Source: Areca catechu (lineage: Eukaryota > Streptophyta > Magnoliopsida > Arecales > Arecaceae). From it: 64,000 nt of DNA. Position numbers and translations under genes: made by a program. Under the pieces are notes generated by a model. It saw nothing but the letters and a program-made list of their open reading frames with translations. It searched no databases and had not been told where the DNA came from. The number at the start of each line of letters is the position of its first letter. Within the stretch, counting starts at the first letter, position 1. The stretch is from contig CM038038.1 of assembly GCA_021397845.1 (NCBI GenBank), positions 64,908,748 to 64,972,747 on the forward strand, read 5' to 3'. Below, piece after piece: positions 41,912 to 54,306 of the stretch.

Positions 41912-44173
41912 ATGGCGCGCCGTCGCCATGTCTCTTCCAACCCGGACGAGGCCGGTCCATCCCGGCCGAGGACTCCATCTTCTTCCTCCTCAGATGAGGA
42001 GACGATTCCGGAGGAGATCCGCCAGCGTCTGCAACCCGGGGGTGTCACCATTGGCATCCCTAGGGGGACCCGGCCTCCTCCGGTTGCTCCTGCCGTCCCC
42101 CTTCGCTCTCTTCCGGCTCTTCCTGCTCTTCCTGCACCTCCTTCTCTTCTCGCCGGTCCCTCCGGTCATGCCTCCACCATGACCGAAGGTGATCTTTCTC
42201 TGCTCCGGGATGCTTACGGCATCCCGGAGTCCATCCGCTTGTTTGTTCCGCGGTCCGGGGAGCGCGTCACCATGAGTGGCCCCGGCCGCATTGCCTTCTA
42301 CGAAGACTTCCTCCTTGGGGGTCTTCGGTTTCCTTTACACCCCTTCTTTCTTTCCTTCCTTAGCCATTTTCGGCTTGTCCCGGCCCAGCTGGCTCCCAAC
42401 GCCATCCGGGTCATCTTTTCTTTCATTGTCTTCTGTCATTTCCACGGGTTCGCTGCCCGTTTCTCCCTCTTCAGGGTCTTGTTCACCCTGAAGAAGTGCT
42501 CCACCGATGAAGGCTGGTGGTACATTTCACCCCGGCCCAGGTGTCTCCGGTTCGACATCCCTTCCTCGGTGAAGGGCTGGAAGAACCGGTTTTTCTTTGC
42601 CTCAGTCGAAGACGTCGACTGGGCCTGGAGTGAACCGGACCGGACCCCGAACCGGAATCCTCGGGTCGAGTCGGCGGACCAGGAGTCCTATTCCCAGCTC
42701 CTGAGCGACGTGGTCCCGGCACTCGAGGTTCTGCTCTCTGAGCAGAATCTTTTTGAGGCCGGGATCAGTCCCATCTGCGAGACGGGTGAGACTCGGCTCC
42801 ACTTTGATTTCTGCCCCCCTTCTTCTTTATAACTGAGCCGGCTAACTTTCCGTTCCTTTATTTTGCAGGGATGAAATTTTCACTGGAGAACCTCTTGGAG
42901 GGGGCAGCCCAGCGGGATGTCGTTGAGGTGGACGAGCCCGCGGCGAAGAGGGCTCGCACGGAGACGAGCCGGGAGGTCGTGACGGCGACCGTGCCCAGCC
43001 CGATTGCTGTCGTTCCCCCGCCCAGGCGAACTCAGGGCGGGGCTGCTGATGCCCCGGCCGCGCGACCTGGTGGCGCCGCTGCCGAGAGGGCTCCACCGCC
43101 TGCTGCTCCGCCCAGCGTTGGGCCCGTCGTCGCTGCCGCCTCGACAGCGCCGCCTGTGGCCGCCGCCGGCCCGTCGGTTGCGGCCTCAGCTGAGGGGCCG
43201 GCCGCCGCAGGAGCCGGCCCGAAGGCTTCGGCACCGGTGCTCACCCACCGGGACTCGGTCATCCTCGACAAGGGGCTGGCGGAGAAGGTCATGGAGTACG
43301 CCTCCACCGCCCGGGACCGCCGAGCTCGAGGCGGTCGAGGTTACGCAGACGCGCTGCTTGGGATCCTCCCGCAGCTCTTCACGGTAAGTCCGAGCTTCTT
43401 CCTTCTTTTCTTTCGAGGCTTAGCTTCCTTTATTCTGACCTGTGTTGCTTTTGTTGTTGCAGATCGGGAACGACGTTCTCCTACTGAGGAACTTCCTCGT
43501 AAGGAACGCCAAAAGGGACTCCGAGCGGGAGCTGAGACTCGACAAGCTCGCGGCCGACGTCAAGGACTTGATGGAGAAGGGGGCCGAGCTGCGAGCCGAT
43601 AAACAAGCCCTCCAGTCCGACCTGGCGCGTTCCGAGGAGCGGAACTAGGAGTTGGAGGCCTCCTTGTCGGAGGAGCGGACCTCCAACCAACGCCGAACAG
43701 AGGAGGAGGTGGCGGAGAAGGCCCGCCTGCTGGCCCACTCCCAGTGGCTGGAGCGCCAGCTGGAGGAGGCCCGGCGAGACGCGGCCGCGGCGAAGGACCG
43801 GAGCGCGTACGTCAACGGGCTCCTGGAGGCAGCCAAGCGGGAGGCGCAAGAGGCCGTCCCCAAATTCCGGGCTTCCGACGAGTACACGTTGGAGGTCTGG
43901 GAGGCCGCCGTGGACTCCTTCCTGAAGGGGTTCCGGATGTGCCGGGAGAAGGTGGGGGCCTTCTTCCCCCAGCTGGATCTGAGCGGGATAGTGATCGGTG
44001 GCAGGAGGCCAGGGGGCGAGAGCAGGGCCTCCGGCATGGCCGAAGCGACTCCTGCGGCGCCGTCGACCAGCGATGCCGCGGCTCCGGAGCAGCCCCAGGA
44101 GCCGGCCGTCGTAGAAGTCGAGGACGCAGCACCCGCGCCCCCGGCAGAGGGCTCCGATCCCGCACCTCAGTGA
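41912..44173 (+). CDS. Antisense three-exon gene of the 12.5-kb element (about 699 residues, one stop)
   Basis: Exons are 41912-42785, 42869-43383 and 43463-44173. The spliced length of 2100 nt is in frame from ATG to TGA, interrupted only by TAG at 43646-43648 where a CAG is expected. Exon 1: Ser/Pro-rich start, then the core YGIPESIRLFVPRSGERV, FPLHPFFLSFLSHFRLVP and FCHFHGFAARFSLF, which I recall as the family called putative gypsy-type transposon (PF04195). Exon 2: GMKFSLENLLEG, then the nuclear-signal-like AAKRARTE and a long Pro/Ala-rich stretch. Exon 3: coiled coil, then an acidic end. Both introns (83 and 79 bp) have good sites: phase 1 G|GTGAGA..TTTTGCAG and phase 0 ACG|GTAAGT..GTTGCAG. 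It runs against gag-pol. Its function is unknown; a role in element regulation is only a guess. Confidence 0.8.
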
Positions 44174-44499
44174 ACCCGACGCCTTCTTCCGGATATCTTC
44201 TTCTCCTTTTGCTTCTATCGTTGTTGTTTTTTCTTCTTTTGGGGAGTCCCGGCCTGTCGGGACTCCCAGCTTGTACTGGCTACTTGTATTAATGAAAATC
44301 CCTATTTACCAAAAGCTTGAGTTCTTTCGTTCCATCTCGCCTTTCTTTTTCTTTCTTTCTGAGATGCTGGTATGGAATACTCGAAGCAGTTGCAGGCCTG
44401 GTCCTTCCATTGCTCAAATCGAAGGCTGGGGGTCTGCCGGATCGCGCGGCTGCAGAGCAAGCCTTAAGCGGGCCTGACTTTGGGTCGCTTTCATGCTCG

Positions 44500-45170
44500 C
44501 GCAGGCAACATGGTTTCTGCACCGCCTTCCAGGCCGAAGCCTAGGATCTCCGGACTGAGCTCGGTGACGCAGGCTTTCTCAAGCCTTGCGTGGCTTGCTG
44601 GGTTGTGTTCCGGGCTTGCATGGGCGAACTGGGTTCGGCGCCACCTTCCAGGCCGAAGCCCAGGATCTCCGAACTGAGCTCGATGCCGCAGGCTTTCTCA
44701 AGCCTTGCGCGGCTTGCTGAGCTGTTCTCCGGGCTTGCATGGGCGAACTGGGTTCGGCGCCACCTTCCAGGCCGAAGCCCAGGATCTCCGGACTGAGCTC
44801 GATGCCGCAGGCTTTCTCAAGCCTTGCGCGGCTTGCTGAGCTGTTCTCCGAGCTTGCGTGGGCGAACTGGGTTCGGCGCCACCTTCCAGGCCGAAGCCCA
44901 GGATCTCCGGACTGAGCTCGATGCCGCAGGCTTTCTCAAGCCTTGCGCGGCTTGCTGAGCTATTCTCCGGGCTTGCATGGGCGAACTGGGTTCGGCGCCA
45001 CCTTCCAGGCCGAAGCCCAGGATCTCCGGACTGAGCTCGATGCCGGAGGCCTTCTCAAGCCTTGCGCGGCTTGCTGAGCTGCTCTCCGGGCTTGCGTGGG
45101 CGAACTGGGTTCGGCGCCACCTTCCAGGCCGAAGCCCAGGATCTGCGGTCTGAACCCGATGCCGTAGGCC
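44500..45170. repeat. 119-bp tandem repeat between antisense gene and pol
   Basis: GAACTGGGTTCGGCGCCACC starts at 44626, 44745, 44864, 44983 and 45102, an exact 119-bp period with about 5.5 units. The sequence is unrelated to the repeats in the same position of the other elements. Confidence 0.92.
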
Positions 45171-45238
45171 TTTTCGTCGAAGTTAGAAGGGAGTGTTTGA
45201 AGTGGGGGAACTTTGTTACAGGAACTGGGAGCCTTACA

Positions 45239-48200
45239 TCACTGATAGTACATCCTCAGGTTCGAGGAGTTCCACGTCCGGGGGAACCTGGCACCTCCCA
45301 ATTCTTCCAAGTAATATGCTCCATGAGGGAGGGCTTCTGCCACCCGATATGGGCCTTCCCAGTTGGGCGATAGCTTGCCGCATTCCCGTGGCTGGGAGGC
45401 TTCGGCGCGCCGGAGGACCAAGTCTCCGGGACAAAAAACCTTTGGCCGCACTCGGGAGTTGTAATATCTGGCTACACGTTGCCGGTACACCGCCATTCGG
45501 ATTCGGGCCTTGTCCCTCGTTTCCTCGAGAAGGTCTAGGTTGAGCATCATCCTGGCTGGGTTTTCTGTCTCGTCGTATTGCTCCACGCGCAGCGTGGGTA
45601 GGCTGAGCTCGATCGGGATGATTGCCTCGGCTCCGAAGACGAGGTTGAACGGGGTTTCGTCGGTAGCCGTCCTTGGGGTGGTGTGGTATGCCCAAAGGAT
45701 GCTGGGAAGCTCGTCGGCCCACCTGCCCTTGGCCTGGTCCAGCCGCGTGCGGAGGCCCTGAAGAATGGTCCTGTTCGTGACTTCGGCCTCCCCGTTGGTC
45801 TGAGGGTGCGCCACCGAGGTAAAGCAATGCCTGATGCCGAGGTCGCTGCAGAATTCTTCGAATTCCCGGCAGTCGAACTGGCGTCTGTTGTCGGTGACCA
45901 CGGTGTGGGGGAGGCCGAAGCGGCAGACGATGGACTTCCAGAAGAACTTGGCGACGTTTGCTTCGGTGATCCTTGCCAAGGGTTCGGCCTCGACCCACTT
46001 CGTGAAGTAGTCGATAGCCACTATCAAGAACTTCCGCTGGCCAGACGCCGGCGGGAATGGGCCCAGGAGGTCCATCCCCCACTGGGCGAACGGCCAGGGG
46101 GCTGAGAGCTGAGAGATTGGGTTGGAGGGTTGCCGCTGCACCGTGGCGTGACGCTGGCACCGGTCGCACTTCTTCACGAAGTCGGCGGCGTCTTCCTTCA
46201 TTGTTTCCCAGAAGTAGCCCTGACGGAGGGCCTTGTACGCCAATGCCCTGCCCCCCACGTGGTTCCCGCAGATGCCTTCGTGAATCTCCTGGAGCACAAG
46301 CTTGGCTTCTGTGGGTCCTACGCACTTGAGGAGGGGGTAGGAGTAGGACCTTCGATACAACTGCCCGTCCATCAGGACGAACCGCACGGCCTTCTTCCTG
46401 ATGAGGCGAGCCGCCTCTCGGTCCTCCGGTAGGGTGCCGTTGGCGATATACGCAGCGTACTTGTCCATCCAGCTGGGCTCCTGGCTGACCTGATGGACCT
46501 CCACCGGTGCTTCGAGACTTGGGACCTCAAGGCGCTCCACATGAGCGCGTCCCAGCATCGTGTCCGGCAGGGTCGCCAGCCGAGAGAGGGCATCCGCGCG
46601 GGCGTTCTCCCCGCGGGGGATATGGAGGATGTTGAAGCGCCGGAACTTGGACGCGTCCGCCTTGACGAGCTCCAAGTACTTCGCCATTTGGGGGTCGTGT
46701 GCGACGTACTCCCCGGATACCTGCCCCGCCACGAGCTGGGAGTCAGTGAAAGCTCTGAGGTTGGTCACGCCTAGCTCGAGGGAGACTCTCAGTCCGGCAA
46801 GAAGTGCCTCGTACTCCGCCTGGTTATTTGTTGCGGGGAATTGGAAACGGAGTGCGCACTCGGCGACGACCTCGTCGCCGTTGGCAAGGATGAGCCCAGC
46901 TCCGCTCCCGCCGGAGTTTGAGGCTCCGTCCACATGGAGGATCCAGGCATCCTCTCCAGGCTCATCGGTGCCAACCTCCATCGACTGGGCCGGGGGGCCT
47001 TCCTCGGGCTCCTTGCCCAAGCCTACACATTCGACCAAGAAATCGGCCAGCACCTGCGCCTTCATGGCCGACCTTGGCCTGTATGTAATGTCGAACTCGC
47101 TGAGTTTCAGTGCCCACTTGGCCAATCGTCCCGAAGTATCGGGTCGGCTGAGCACCGCTTTCAGCGGTTGATCCGTCAAAACGGCGATGGGGTGCGCTTG
47201 GAAATAGGGCCTGAGACGCTGGGCAGACACTATTAGCACAAAAACAAGTTTCTCGGGCCGGGAATACCTGAGCTCCGCATCTCGGAGAAGCTTGCTGGTA
47301 TAGTACACCGGCCGCTGGAGCCCCTGGTCATCGGTTCGGACCAAGACAGAGCTGATGGCCTCCGGGGTAATCGCCAGGTAGAGGGTAAGCTCCTCTCCCT
47401 CCTCGGGCCTGGACAGCAACGGTGGCGATGCAAGCGTCTTCTTCAGTTCCTCGAAGGCCTGCTGACACTCCTCGGTCCAAGCAAAGTCATTCATCTTCCT
47501 CAGCACCTTGAAGAAGGGATGGCAGCGGTCCGCCGACCTGGAGATAAAGCGGCTAAGGGCCGCAACTCGGCCGGTTAGTTGCTGCACTTGCTTCTTGGAG
47601 GCGGGCTGCTCCATGTCCAGGATGGCCTGGACCTTCTCCGGGTTGGCCTCGATTCCTCTTTGAGTCACCATAAACCCTAGGAACTTCCCGGCGGAGACAC
47701 CGAAGGCGCACTTCGCCGGGTTCAGCTTCATCTGATGGCGCCGGAGGTTGCCGAACGTCTCCGTCAAGTCAGCCACGTGGTCCGAATCGGGTTTGCTCAT
47801 TACCAGCATGTCATCCACGTACACCTGCATGTTGCGGCCGATCTGGTCTTTGAAGATTCTACTGACCAGGCGTTGGTACGTCGCCCCCGCGTTCTTGAGA
47901 CCGAAGGGCATCATCCTGTAGCAAAAGGTCCCGCGATCAGTGATGAAGGAAGTGTGCTCTTCGTCCTCTGGGTTCATCCGGATCTGGTTGTATCCGGAGA
48001 AGGCGTCCATAAACGACAGGAGGCGATGCCCCGAGGTGGTGTCGACCAGCTGGTCGATCTTTGGAAGAGGGAAGCTATCCTTTGGGCAAGCTCGATTGAG
48101 GTCGGTGTAGTCCACACAGATCCTCCACTTACCGCTACTCTTCTTTACCATGACCACGTTCGCCAGCCAACTGGGGTACTGGACCTCTCGGACAAAACCG

Positions 48201-50689
48201 GCGGCGAGGAGCTTCTCTACTTCCTCGTTGATCGCCTTCTGTCTCTCCATGGCGAAGCTTCTCTTCTTCTGGCGGACCGGGCGGCAATTCGGGTCCACGT
48301 TCAGCCTGTGCATGATGACCTCGGGCAGGATGCCCGGCATGTCGGCTGCTGACCAGGCGAACACGTCAGCGTTGGCACGGAGGAACTCCAGCAGGAGGGT
48401 TCGTTCTTCCTCAGGGAGCTGGGCCCCGACTTGCACCGTCTTCAGGGGGTCCGAACCGAGGGGAAAAGCCAGCAGGCGCTCTACGGGCCCTCCCCTGGGT
48501 TCCTTCTCTCTCAGATCGAGGTCGTCGACATCTTGGGCGAGCTCCGCGCCCCTGGCGCCTCGGACCGTCTGGAGGCAGAGCGGGACCGGCTGGGTCGTCC
48601 CCTTCATCTCCCCGAGCCCGGAAGGCATGGGGAACTGCACCAACAGCCTCCTCGTGGAGATGGTGGCATCCAGTTGGTTGAGCCCGGGATGCCCGAGAAT
48701 GGTGTTGTAAGGCGAAGGGAGCCTGACGACGGTGAATGTTATTAGGACGGTCGCCTGCCGGGGTGGGGATCCGGCAGTGACCGGGAGAGTGATCTCCCCC
48801 CCGACCCCCACGGAGTCCCCTGTAAAACCTACCAGGGGGGTGTGCACTGGCTTCAGCTGATCGGGGGACAAATTCATCCGAGAGAAAGCATCGTAAAAAA
48901 GTACGTCAGCCGAGCTTTCACTATCCACCATGATTCGATGTACAGGATGCTTCGCGATGGTCATTTCGACCACCACGGCATCGTTGTTTACATTATCATT
49001 AATTTCCCCCCCTTTGGGAGGGATTACATTCTCCGGGTTCCCGACTATCCGGGCTCTCTTCATTGTTCGGCCGGACCCGCGCGAGATCATGCCCACGGGC
49101 TTCTCCGTTGGGCGGTTGTCGATCGCAGGGACAGGTGGTAGGGCCGCGAGCGGCTGCCCTTCAGAGGGGGCCTCGTTCTTGACGAACTTCCTGAGGTAAC
49201 CCCTCCTGATTAGCTCCTCAATCTCCCGCTTCAGATGGCGACACTCCTCCGTGTCATGCCCGTGCTCGCGGTGGAACTGGCAGTACTTCGATTTGTCTCG
49301 GACGGCTCTCGGGTTCTGAGGAGGAGGTCGGCGGAGGTAGCGCTCGCCCTCGATTTCCATGAGGATCTTCGTTCGAGGTGCGAGGAGGGGGGTGTACCTC
49401 CGCTCGGGAGTGGCTTCGCCCCTCTTTCTTGGATTTGGGCGAGGGTCGGCAGACGGCCCGGGCCTCCGAGCTCCCGGGGTGTCCCTCGGGAGCGGCTTCT
49501 TTGAAGTCTTCCCGTCCAGCTCTCGACGGGTGCGGTCAGCCTCCTCCACTCGGATGTACTTGTGGGCGCGGAGGAGGAGCTCGGAGTACGTCCTGGGCAG
49601 CTTCTTGTCCAGGGAATAGGTCAGGCGGGACATCTTGAGCCCGCGCTTCAAGGCCAGCATGGCGACGGGCTCGTCCAAGATGTAGATCTCTAGGGCTGCG
49701 GTCTTGAACCGGGTGATGTAGTCCCGGAGCAGCTCCTGGTCTTGCTGGCGGATGGAGAAGAGGCTGCCCACCTCTCTCGGCACCTTTCGACAAGCGTCGA
49801 AGTGTGCCACGAACCTTCCTTCCAGCTGATGGAAGGATCAAACGGATCCGGGCTCGAGGCGGGTGAACCAGACTCGAGCGACCTTCCGGAGGGTTGCCGG
49901 GAAGGCAATGCACAGAAGAGCGTCGGTGGCGCCCTGGACCCTCATGAGAGCTTTATAGCTCTCCAAATGATCCAGGGGGTCGGTGGTCCCGTCGTAGGGA
50001 TCCACCTGCGGCATGCGGAACCGTTTCGGGATCGGTTCCGCCTGGATTTCTTCAAAGAAAGGGCGGCGGGAGTCGTAGCCCGCCGGGTCTGTCGATGAGT
50101 TTTGCAGGTCGGCGAATCGGCGGGCGAACTCCGCCAGCTTGCGCTCATGCTCCTCCAGGCGCCTCTCGGCCTGGCGCCTGATGGCTTCGTCGGTGGAGTC
50201 TTCCACCGAGGCTGCGGGTGAAGGGGGCGCCGATCGGTCCCGGTGCAAGGTCTGGCCTCGATGTCGCTTGCTGCGATGCACCGTTTCGGCCGCGTCGGCC
50301 GGGGATCGACTCTCGTGATCCTCCGAACCGGAATAGTTTCTCTTTGCGGGAGCTTGGTGGCTCCCCCGGGGGTTGGAGATGGCCCTCGGATGGGATGGCC
50401 TGCCCTAAATTGAGCGTAGGCTCCCGCGCTGCCCCGCGGCTCGGGCCGCGGGGGTCCCTGGCTGCGGCTGGGTGGCCAGGGACCATTGCTGATGCTGAAG
50501 CTGTCGGACCGCTGAGGTCAAAGTCTGCAGCTACTGGACGATGGCCGCAAGGGATCCGTTTACCGGTGTAGGCTGTTGTGGAAGAGGAGGGGGAGCCGGA
50601 AGCTCCCCTTCGGGGCTGTGGCCCCCTGGGGGGGAGTGGACTTCCCCCACACGGCTGGTGGACGCCTCGCGACCATGAGTGACCACCAT
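45239..50689 (-). pseudogene. gag-pol polyprotein of the 12.5-kb Tat element, one frame with three stops
   Basis: From the ATG at 50689 a single frame of 1817 codons runs to 45239, broken only by TAG (50531-50533), TAG (50405-50407) and TGA (49838-49840), all in gag. Below the last stop 1523 residues are open. Numbered from 49810: zinc knuckle C177-H180-H185-C190; protease with DSE at 296-298 in place of DSG; RT with MDAFSGY (D602) and YVDD (664-667); RNase H about 780-900; archaeal-type RNase H about 955-1080 with D961, E999, D1023 and D1073; integrase HHCC (H1177, H1184, C1215, C1218) and D1267, D1307, E1343 with 35 residues between the last two. No chromodomain. The second RNase H and the order place it in the Tat lineage. 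The stops and the altered protease make it inactive unless complemented. Confidence 0.93.
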
Positions 50690-50749
50690 TGCTGGAGAGC
50701 GTGATACCTGCAGAAAGCTGGTTCCCGCTAGGGGTTAGTGTCCTGCCCC

Positions 50750-50768
50750 CCTACCTGGTGCGCCAATC
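50750..50768 (-). other. Primer-binding site of the 12.5-kb element
   Basis: The minus strand reads GAT and TGGCGCACCAGGTAGG immediately inside the 5' LTR. It is identical to the site of the first-intron element although the LTR families differ. The tRNA is unassigned. Confidence 0.65.
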
Positions 50769-52366
50769 TGTTGCCGCTCTCGCCGCCGCGCCCGTGCCAC
50801 GGATCCGCCGATCCCTCCTGACCGCCTGGCGAGGGAGCCTCCCTTCCTGCGGAGAACCTGCAAAAAAGGGGGTTAGAAGACCCTGGCCGGGGATCTCGGC
50901 GAGGGAGCTTCGACGGTCAAGTCAGTAGACGACGAGAAGGAACAGACTCTCCACCGGACCCTCGAAAGGGTCCCAGACTTGGAGAGTTAACTGGTGAAGA
51001 AAGCGCTCTGGGGACCAGAATCTCGGCTGGGCCTCCTTGCCGAGCTCACACCCAGTGTTCCCCTCTCGGGATCTCTGGTTTCTCTCTCAGAGCGAGGCCT
51101 TTTGCCGGTGCTTCCTCCTTGTCCCCAGGCTGGTTGGCTTACCTTGTCATCCCCAGATTCTTCCCTCTTTATTCTCTTTCGTCGTGCGCTTGTTTCTTCC
51201 TCCTTGGAGACTTCCCCTCCCCGTCCTTTTCTCTTTACCCTTTTCGGTGAAGGGGGCCAGGCGGCTTTCCGACCTCGTCCGCCGGGCCCAGCAGGGAAAA
51301 GGCAAAGACAGAAGAGAAAGAGGGGAGGGCGGCGCTGGCAGGGCGGCCGGTCAGGCCTCGGGCCCAGTGAGAGCGCTCTCTTCCCCAAGCATGGGCGCCA
51401 TCTATCTATGGGGCCTGTTCCGTCAGGATCGCGTCTCTCGGCTGCGGGACCTATCGGGCCGATGCTAGTGATGTTCTGCGTGCCGCCGCCCTCCGTACGG
51501 GACACCGTCTGGGATTCGTACGGCCCGAGGGATGGCCTCGGGGCCCGTCTCTCTCCCTGGGGCCTTCTCCGTACGAGCGGTCTGACCTTAGCTGAGTTGG
51601 GCCCGTCTCCGGGGGCCAACTGGCGAGGGGCGAGGGATCAGCCGACCTCGGCTTAGGTGGACCCCTCCTGGGTGGACACCTGGCAAGGTGGCAGGAGGTC
51701 GCCTGGCTTCGGCCGAGGTGGACCCGTCTCCGGGTGGCCACCTGGCGGAGGGTGAAGGACCGGCCGACCTCGGCTTAGGTGGACCCCTCATGGGTGGACA
51801 CCTGGCAAGGTGGCAGGAGGTCGCCTGGCTTCGGCCAAGGTGGACCCGTCTCTGGGTGGCCGCCTGGCGGAGGGTGAAGGACCGGCCGACCTCGGCTTAG
51901 GTGGACCCCTCCTGGGTGGACACCTGGCGAGGTGGCAGGAGGTCGCCTGGCTTCGGCCGAGGTGGTCCCGTCTCCGGCTGGCCACCTGGCGAAGGGCGAG
52001 GGACCGGCCGACCTCGGCTTAGGTGGAGCCCTCCAGGGTGGACACCTGGCGAGGTGGCAGGAGGTCGCCTGACCTTGGCCGAGGTGGTCCCGTCTCCGGG
52101 TGTTCACCTGGCGAAAGGCGAAGGACCGGCCGACCTCGGCCCAGGCGGACCCCTCCTGGGCCCGGGCGCCAATGAGGGGGCAGAGGGACTCCGAGCCGAG
52201 CTCGACCTCGGCAAAAGCGGTTTGCCTTAGACAGTCGTCGGGCGGTGTAATCTTGCCGATCCTGGCCTAGAAGGAGTGGCGCCGACTTGGCCGGGGAAAC
52301 CTCCACGTGGCTCGATCACATTCGGTGGTACCTGAGCCTGGCCGCGTCACTATCACGGCTGTAACA
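50769..52366 (-). repeat. 5' LTR of the 12.5-kb element
   Basis: It is 1598 bp, collinear with 39823-41420 at a constant offset of 10946, so no insertions or deletions separate the two. It holds the same 122-bp repeat array (about 51644-52146), which lies toward the U3 side. Confidence 0.93.
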
Positions 52367-53077
52367 ACTATCATATAAAGTATTTCTATCATATTATATG
52401 TAATAGTACAAATATGATTATTTACTTATTTTGTTACTATAATAAAATATAATAATAGAAATAAAATATGGTTTAAGTATATCTTGACATGCTTTAATAA
52501 TTATTAATAATGTTATTGTAATGTTAAAATAATTTTGGAATATTATTATATTTATTGTAATATCAATATTTAGACAACAAAATCAATATTCTCATATTAT
52601 TAAGATTGTTAATATTATAATGATCTTGTATAATGTTGAAATCATAACATATTAATATAATAGTATCATCATGCTTAATATTTCATATTAATAACAATAA
52701 GTTCTTAATATTAACATTATTTTATTAATATAGTAAGATAACATAAAATAAAATAATATCATAATATTGTTATTTAATATGAAAATTAAAGAAAAATATT
52801 TCCATGTAATATAAAATATTACTCTTTAATATTATATTGAAATATTAATATTGATAATGTAAATATGCTAAATTCTATTTTACTATCATATATGATATAT
52901 AATTTATGTAATATTATTCTTTGCCATTTGAAATATTAACATTACGGCATAAAATATATTATAATCGATTAAAAACAGTTTTGTCATTTAAAAATTCTCA
53001 GCTCATTTTAAATTTCAATTTATTTTAAAAATTTTGATAACAAAACAAAATATGGCTTACCTATGCTTATTACTTTC
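52367..53077. other. Very AT-rich spacer between two Tat elements
   Basis: About 710 bp of mostly A and T with many AATATTA and ATAATAT motifs; there is no ORF and no RNA gene. The composition contrasts sharply with the GC-rich elements on both sides. It probably represents the pre-insertion host DNA or an old decayed repeat. Confidence 0.75.
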
Positions 53078-54209
53078 TGATGTGGCAAAATCGCTGATGT
53101 GGAGCGACTGAGACCACGTTGGAAAAAGCTACCACATTGGATACTCTGCTCAGGCTCCTTTGCCAGGCTGCCCCAGGACACCGGGACGGCCCGCCAAAGT
53201 CGAGCTCCGTCCTCCGCCAGGTCGGTCCCTATGAGGCTGGAATGCCTAGGTCGGAGCCGAGCGCCCTTATCCTAGGTCGAGCCCCTCGAAGGTGGGTCCC
53301 CGGGGTCGGAGCCGAGCTCAGCCCTCCCCCACCGCAGGGAGCTCCCTTTGAGCTCGAGCCCTCTAGGTCGGAGTCGGGCTGCTAATGCCCTCCACCTGGT
53401 CGGGCCCCTCCGAGGTCTAGCTGCCTCGGAGTCGAGCCTCAATTCTTCAGGTCGGAGCCGAGGTCGAGCCAACTGCCAAGGAATCGATGCCTCCCCGCCA
53501 AGGACGCCGGCGGGCCTCCCGAGGACTGCAAAGCAATGCCCGCCATGCCTCAATAACTACATGCGGCTGCCACTTACACCGGAGGAGAAGGAAGCCCCCT
53601 GATCGAGGCACCATGCTCTCCACCAACCTACTGTACCGCCAGTAGAGGGGGCTAGCTGAAGGGCATGGATCCAGGGGGCGGCGGCCCTCCGATCGAGGCA
53701 CTGCTAAGTTTCCCGGAATGGGGCAACCAGAGAGAATGTTAGAACGCATGGAAGCTTCCCTTACCAGGAAAGACGTCCCGTCCACGGTACGATACCTCGC
53801 CGCACGCACCTACCAACACAGGGGAGATCCCGAGGCAGGCCAAGCTAAAAAACCCAGCAAGAGTAAGCCAAAACAACAACACTAGACCACTGAGGTGGGT
53901 GACTGAGAAAGGGGGAAAGGCCACACAGGAGGACCATTCTACCTCGGCCACCATCTCTCCCAGCCCGTTTTCACTTCTATTCACATTACACTTACTCCTC
54001 CTAGCATGGAGTCCATCCAGAGGGGCTCGACCGGGAGGATCTATTCTCCTGGATCGTCACTGACTTGACTGTTGGAGTACCCCCGCCAGAATCCCCGGCA
54101 CGGGTCTCTTTGCTTCTTGTAGGTCTCAAAGCACGGAGAGCGCCCTGAGAGACGATTGGCGGTCCGACGTCCATAGCAGCTATGGGCCATGACGATCTTG
54201 GCGGTAACA
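53078..54209 (+). repeat. 5' LTR of the plus-strand element
   Basis: It begins TGATGTGGCAAAATCG and ends TTGGCGGTAACA, 1132 bp, in direct continuity with the primer-binding site. The final part (GGGCCATGACGATCTTGGCGG) matches the U5 end of LTRs A-C. Confidence 0.78.
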
Positions 54210-54228
54210 GATTGGCGTGCCAGGTAGG
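54210..54228 (+). other. Primer-binding site of the plus-strand element
   Basis: GATTGGCGTGCCAGGTAGG directly follows the LTR. It is the same site as in the other two elements with one base changed (CAC to GTG). Confidence 0.65.
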
Positions 54229-54306
54229 GGTCCGAAAGGCTAATTGTCAGAATGACCCTTTTTGCTCCGAAGGGTTGGTCCCTCTGCAAGCAAGTCCGTC
54301 TGGAGG

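Larger units (their letters stand above)
39823..52366 (-). mobile_element. Complete young Tat-lineage Ty3/gypsy element, 12.5 kb
   Basis: Two 1598-bp LTRs with no length difference flank a 9.3-kb interior. On the minus strand: primer-binding site, gag-pol as one frame with three stops, 119-bp tandem repeats, the convergent antisense gene and a polypurine tract. The flanking five bases are ACGAT (39818-39822) and ACTAT (52367-52371), a target duplication with one mismatch. By eye the LTRs differ at about 36 sites (about 2%), so the insertion is young. It is the best-preserved copy in the window. Confidence 0.93.

Noticed and set aside
41912..44173. The antisense gene as an ordinary host gene trapped between elements
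   Set aside because: The same gene is found at the same place and orientation in all the Tat elements of the window, so it belongs to the elements.
45234..46325. 363-residue minus-strand frame rich in Arg and Pro
   Set aside because: It is an alternative frame of the integrase region; the true frame shows HHCC and DDE motifs.
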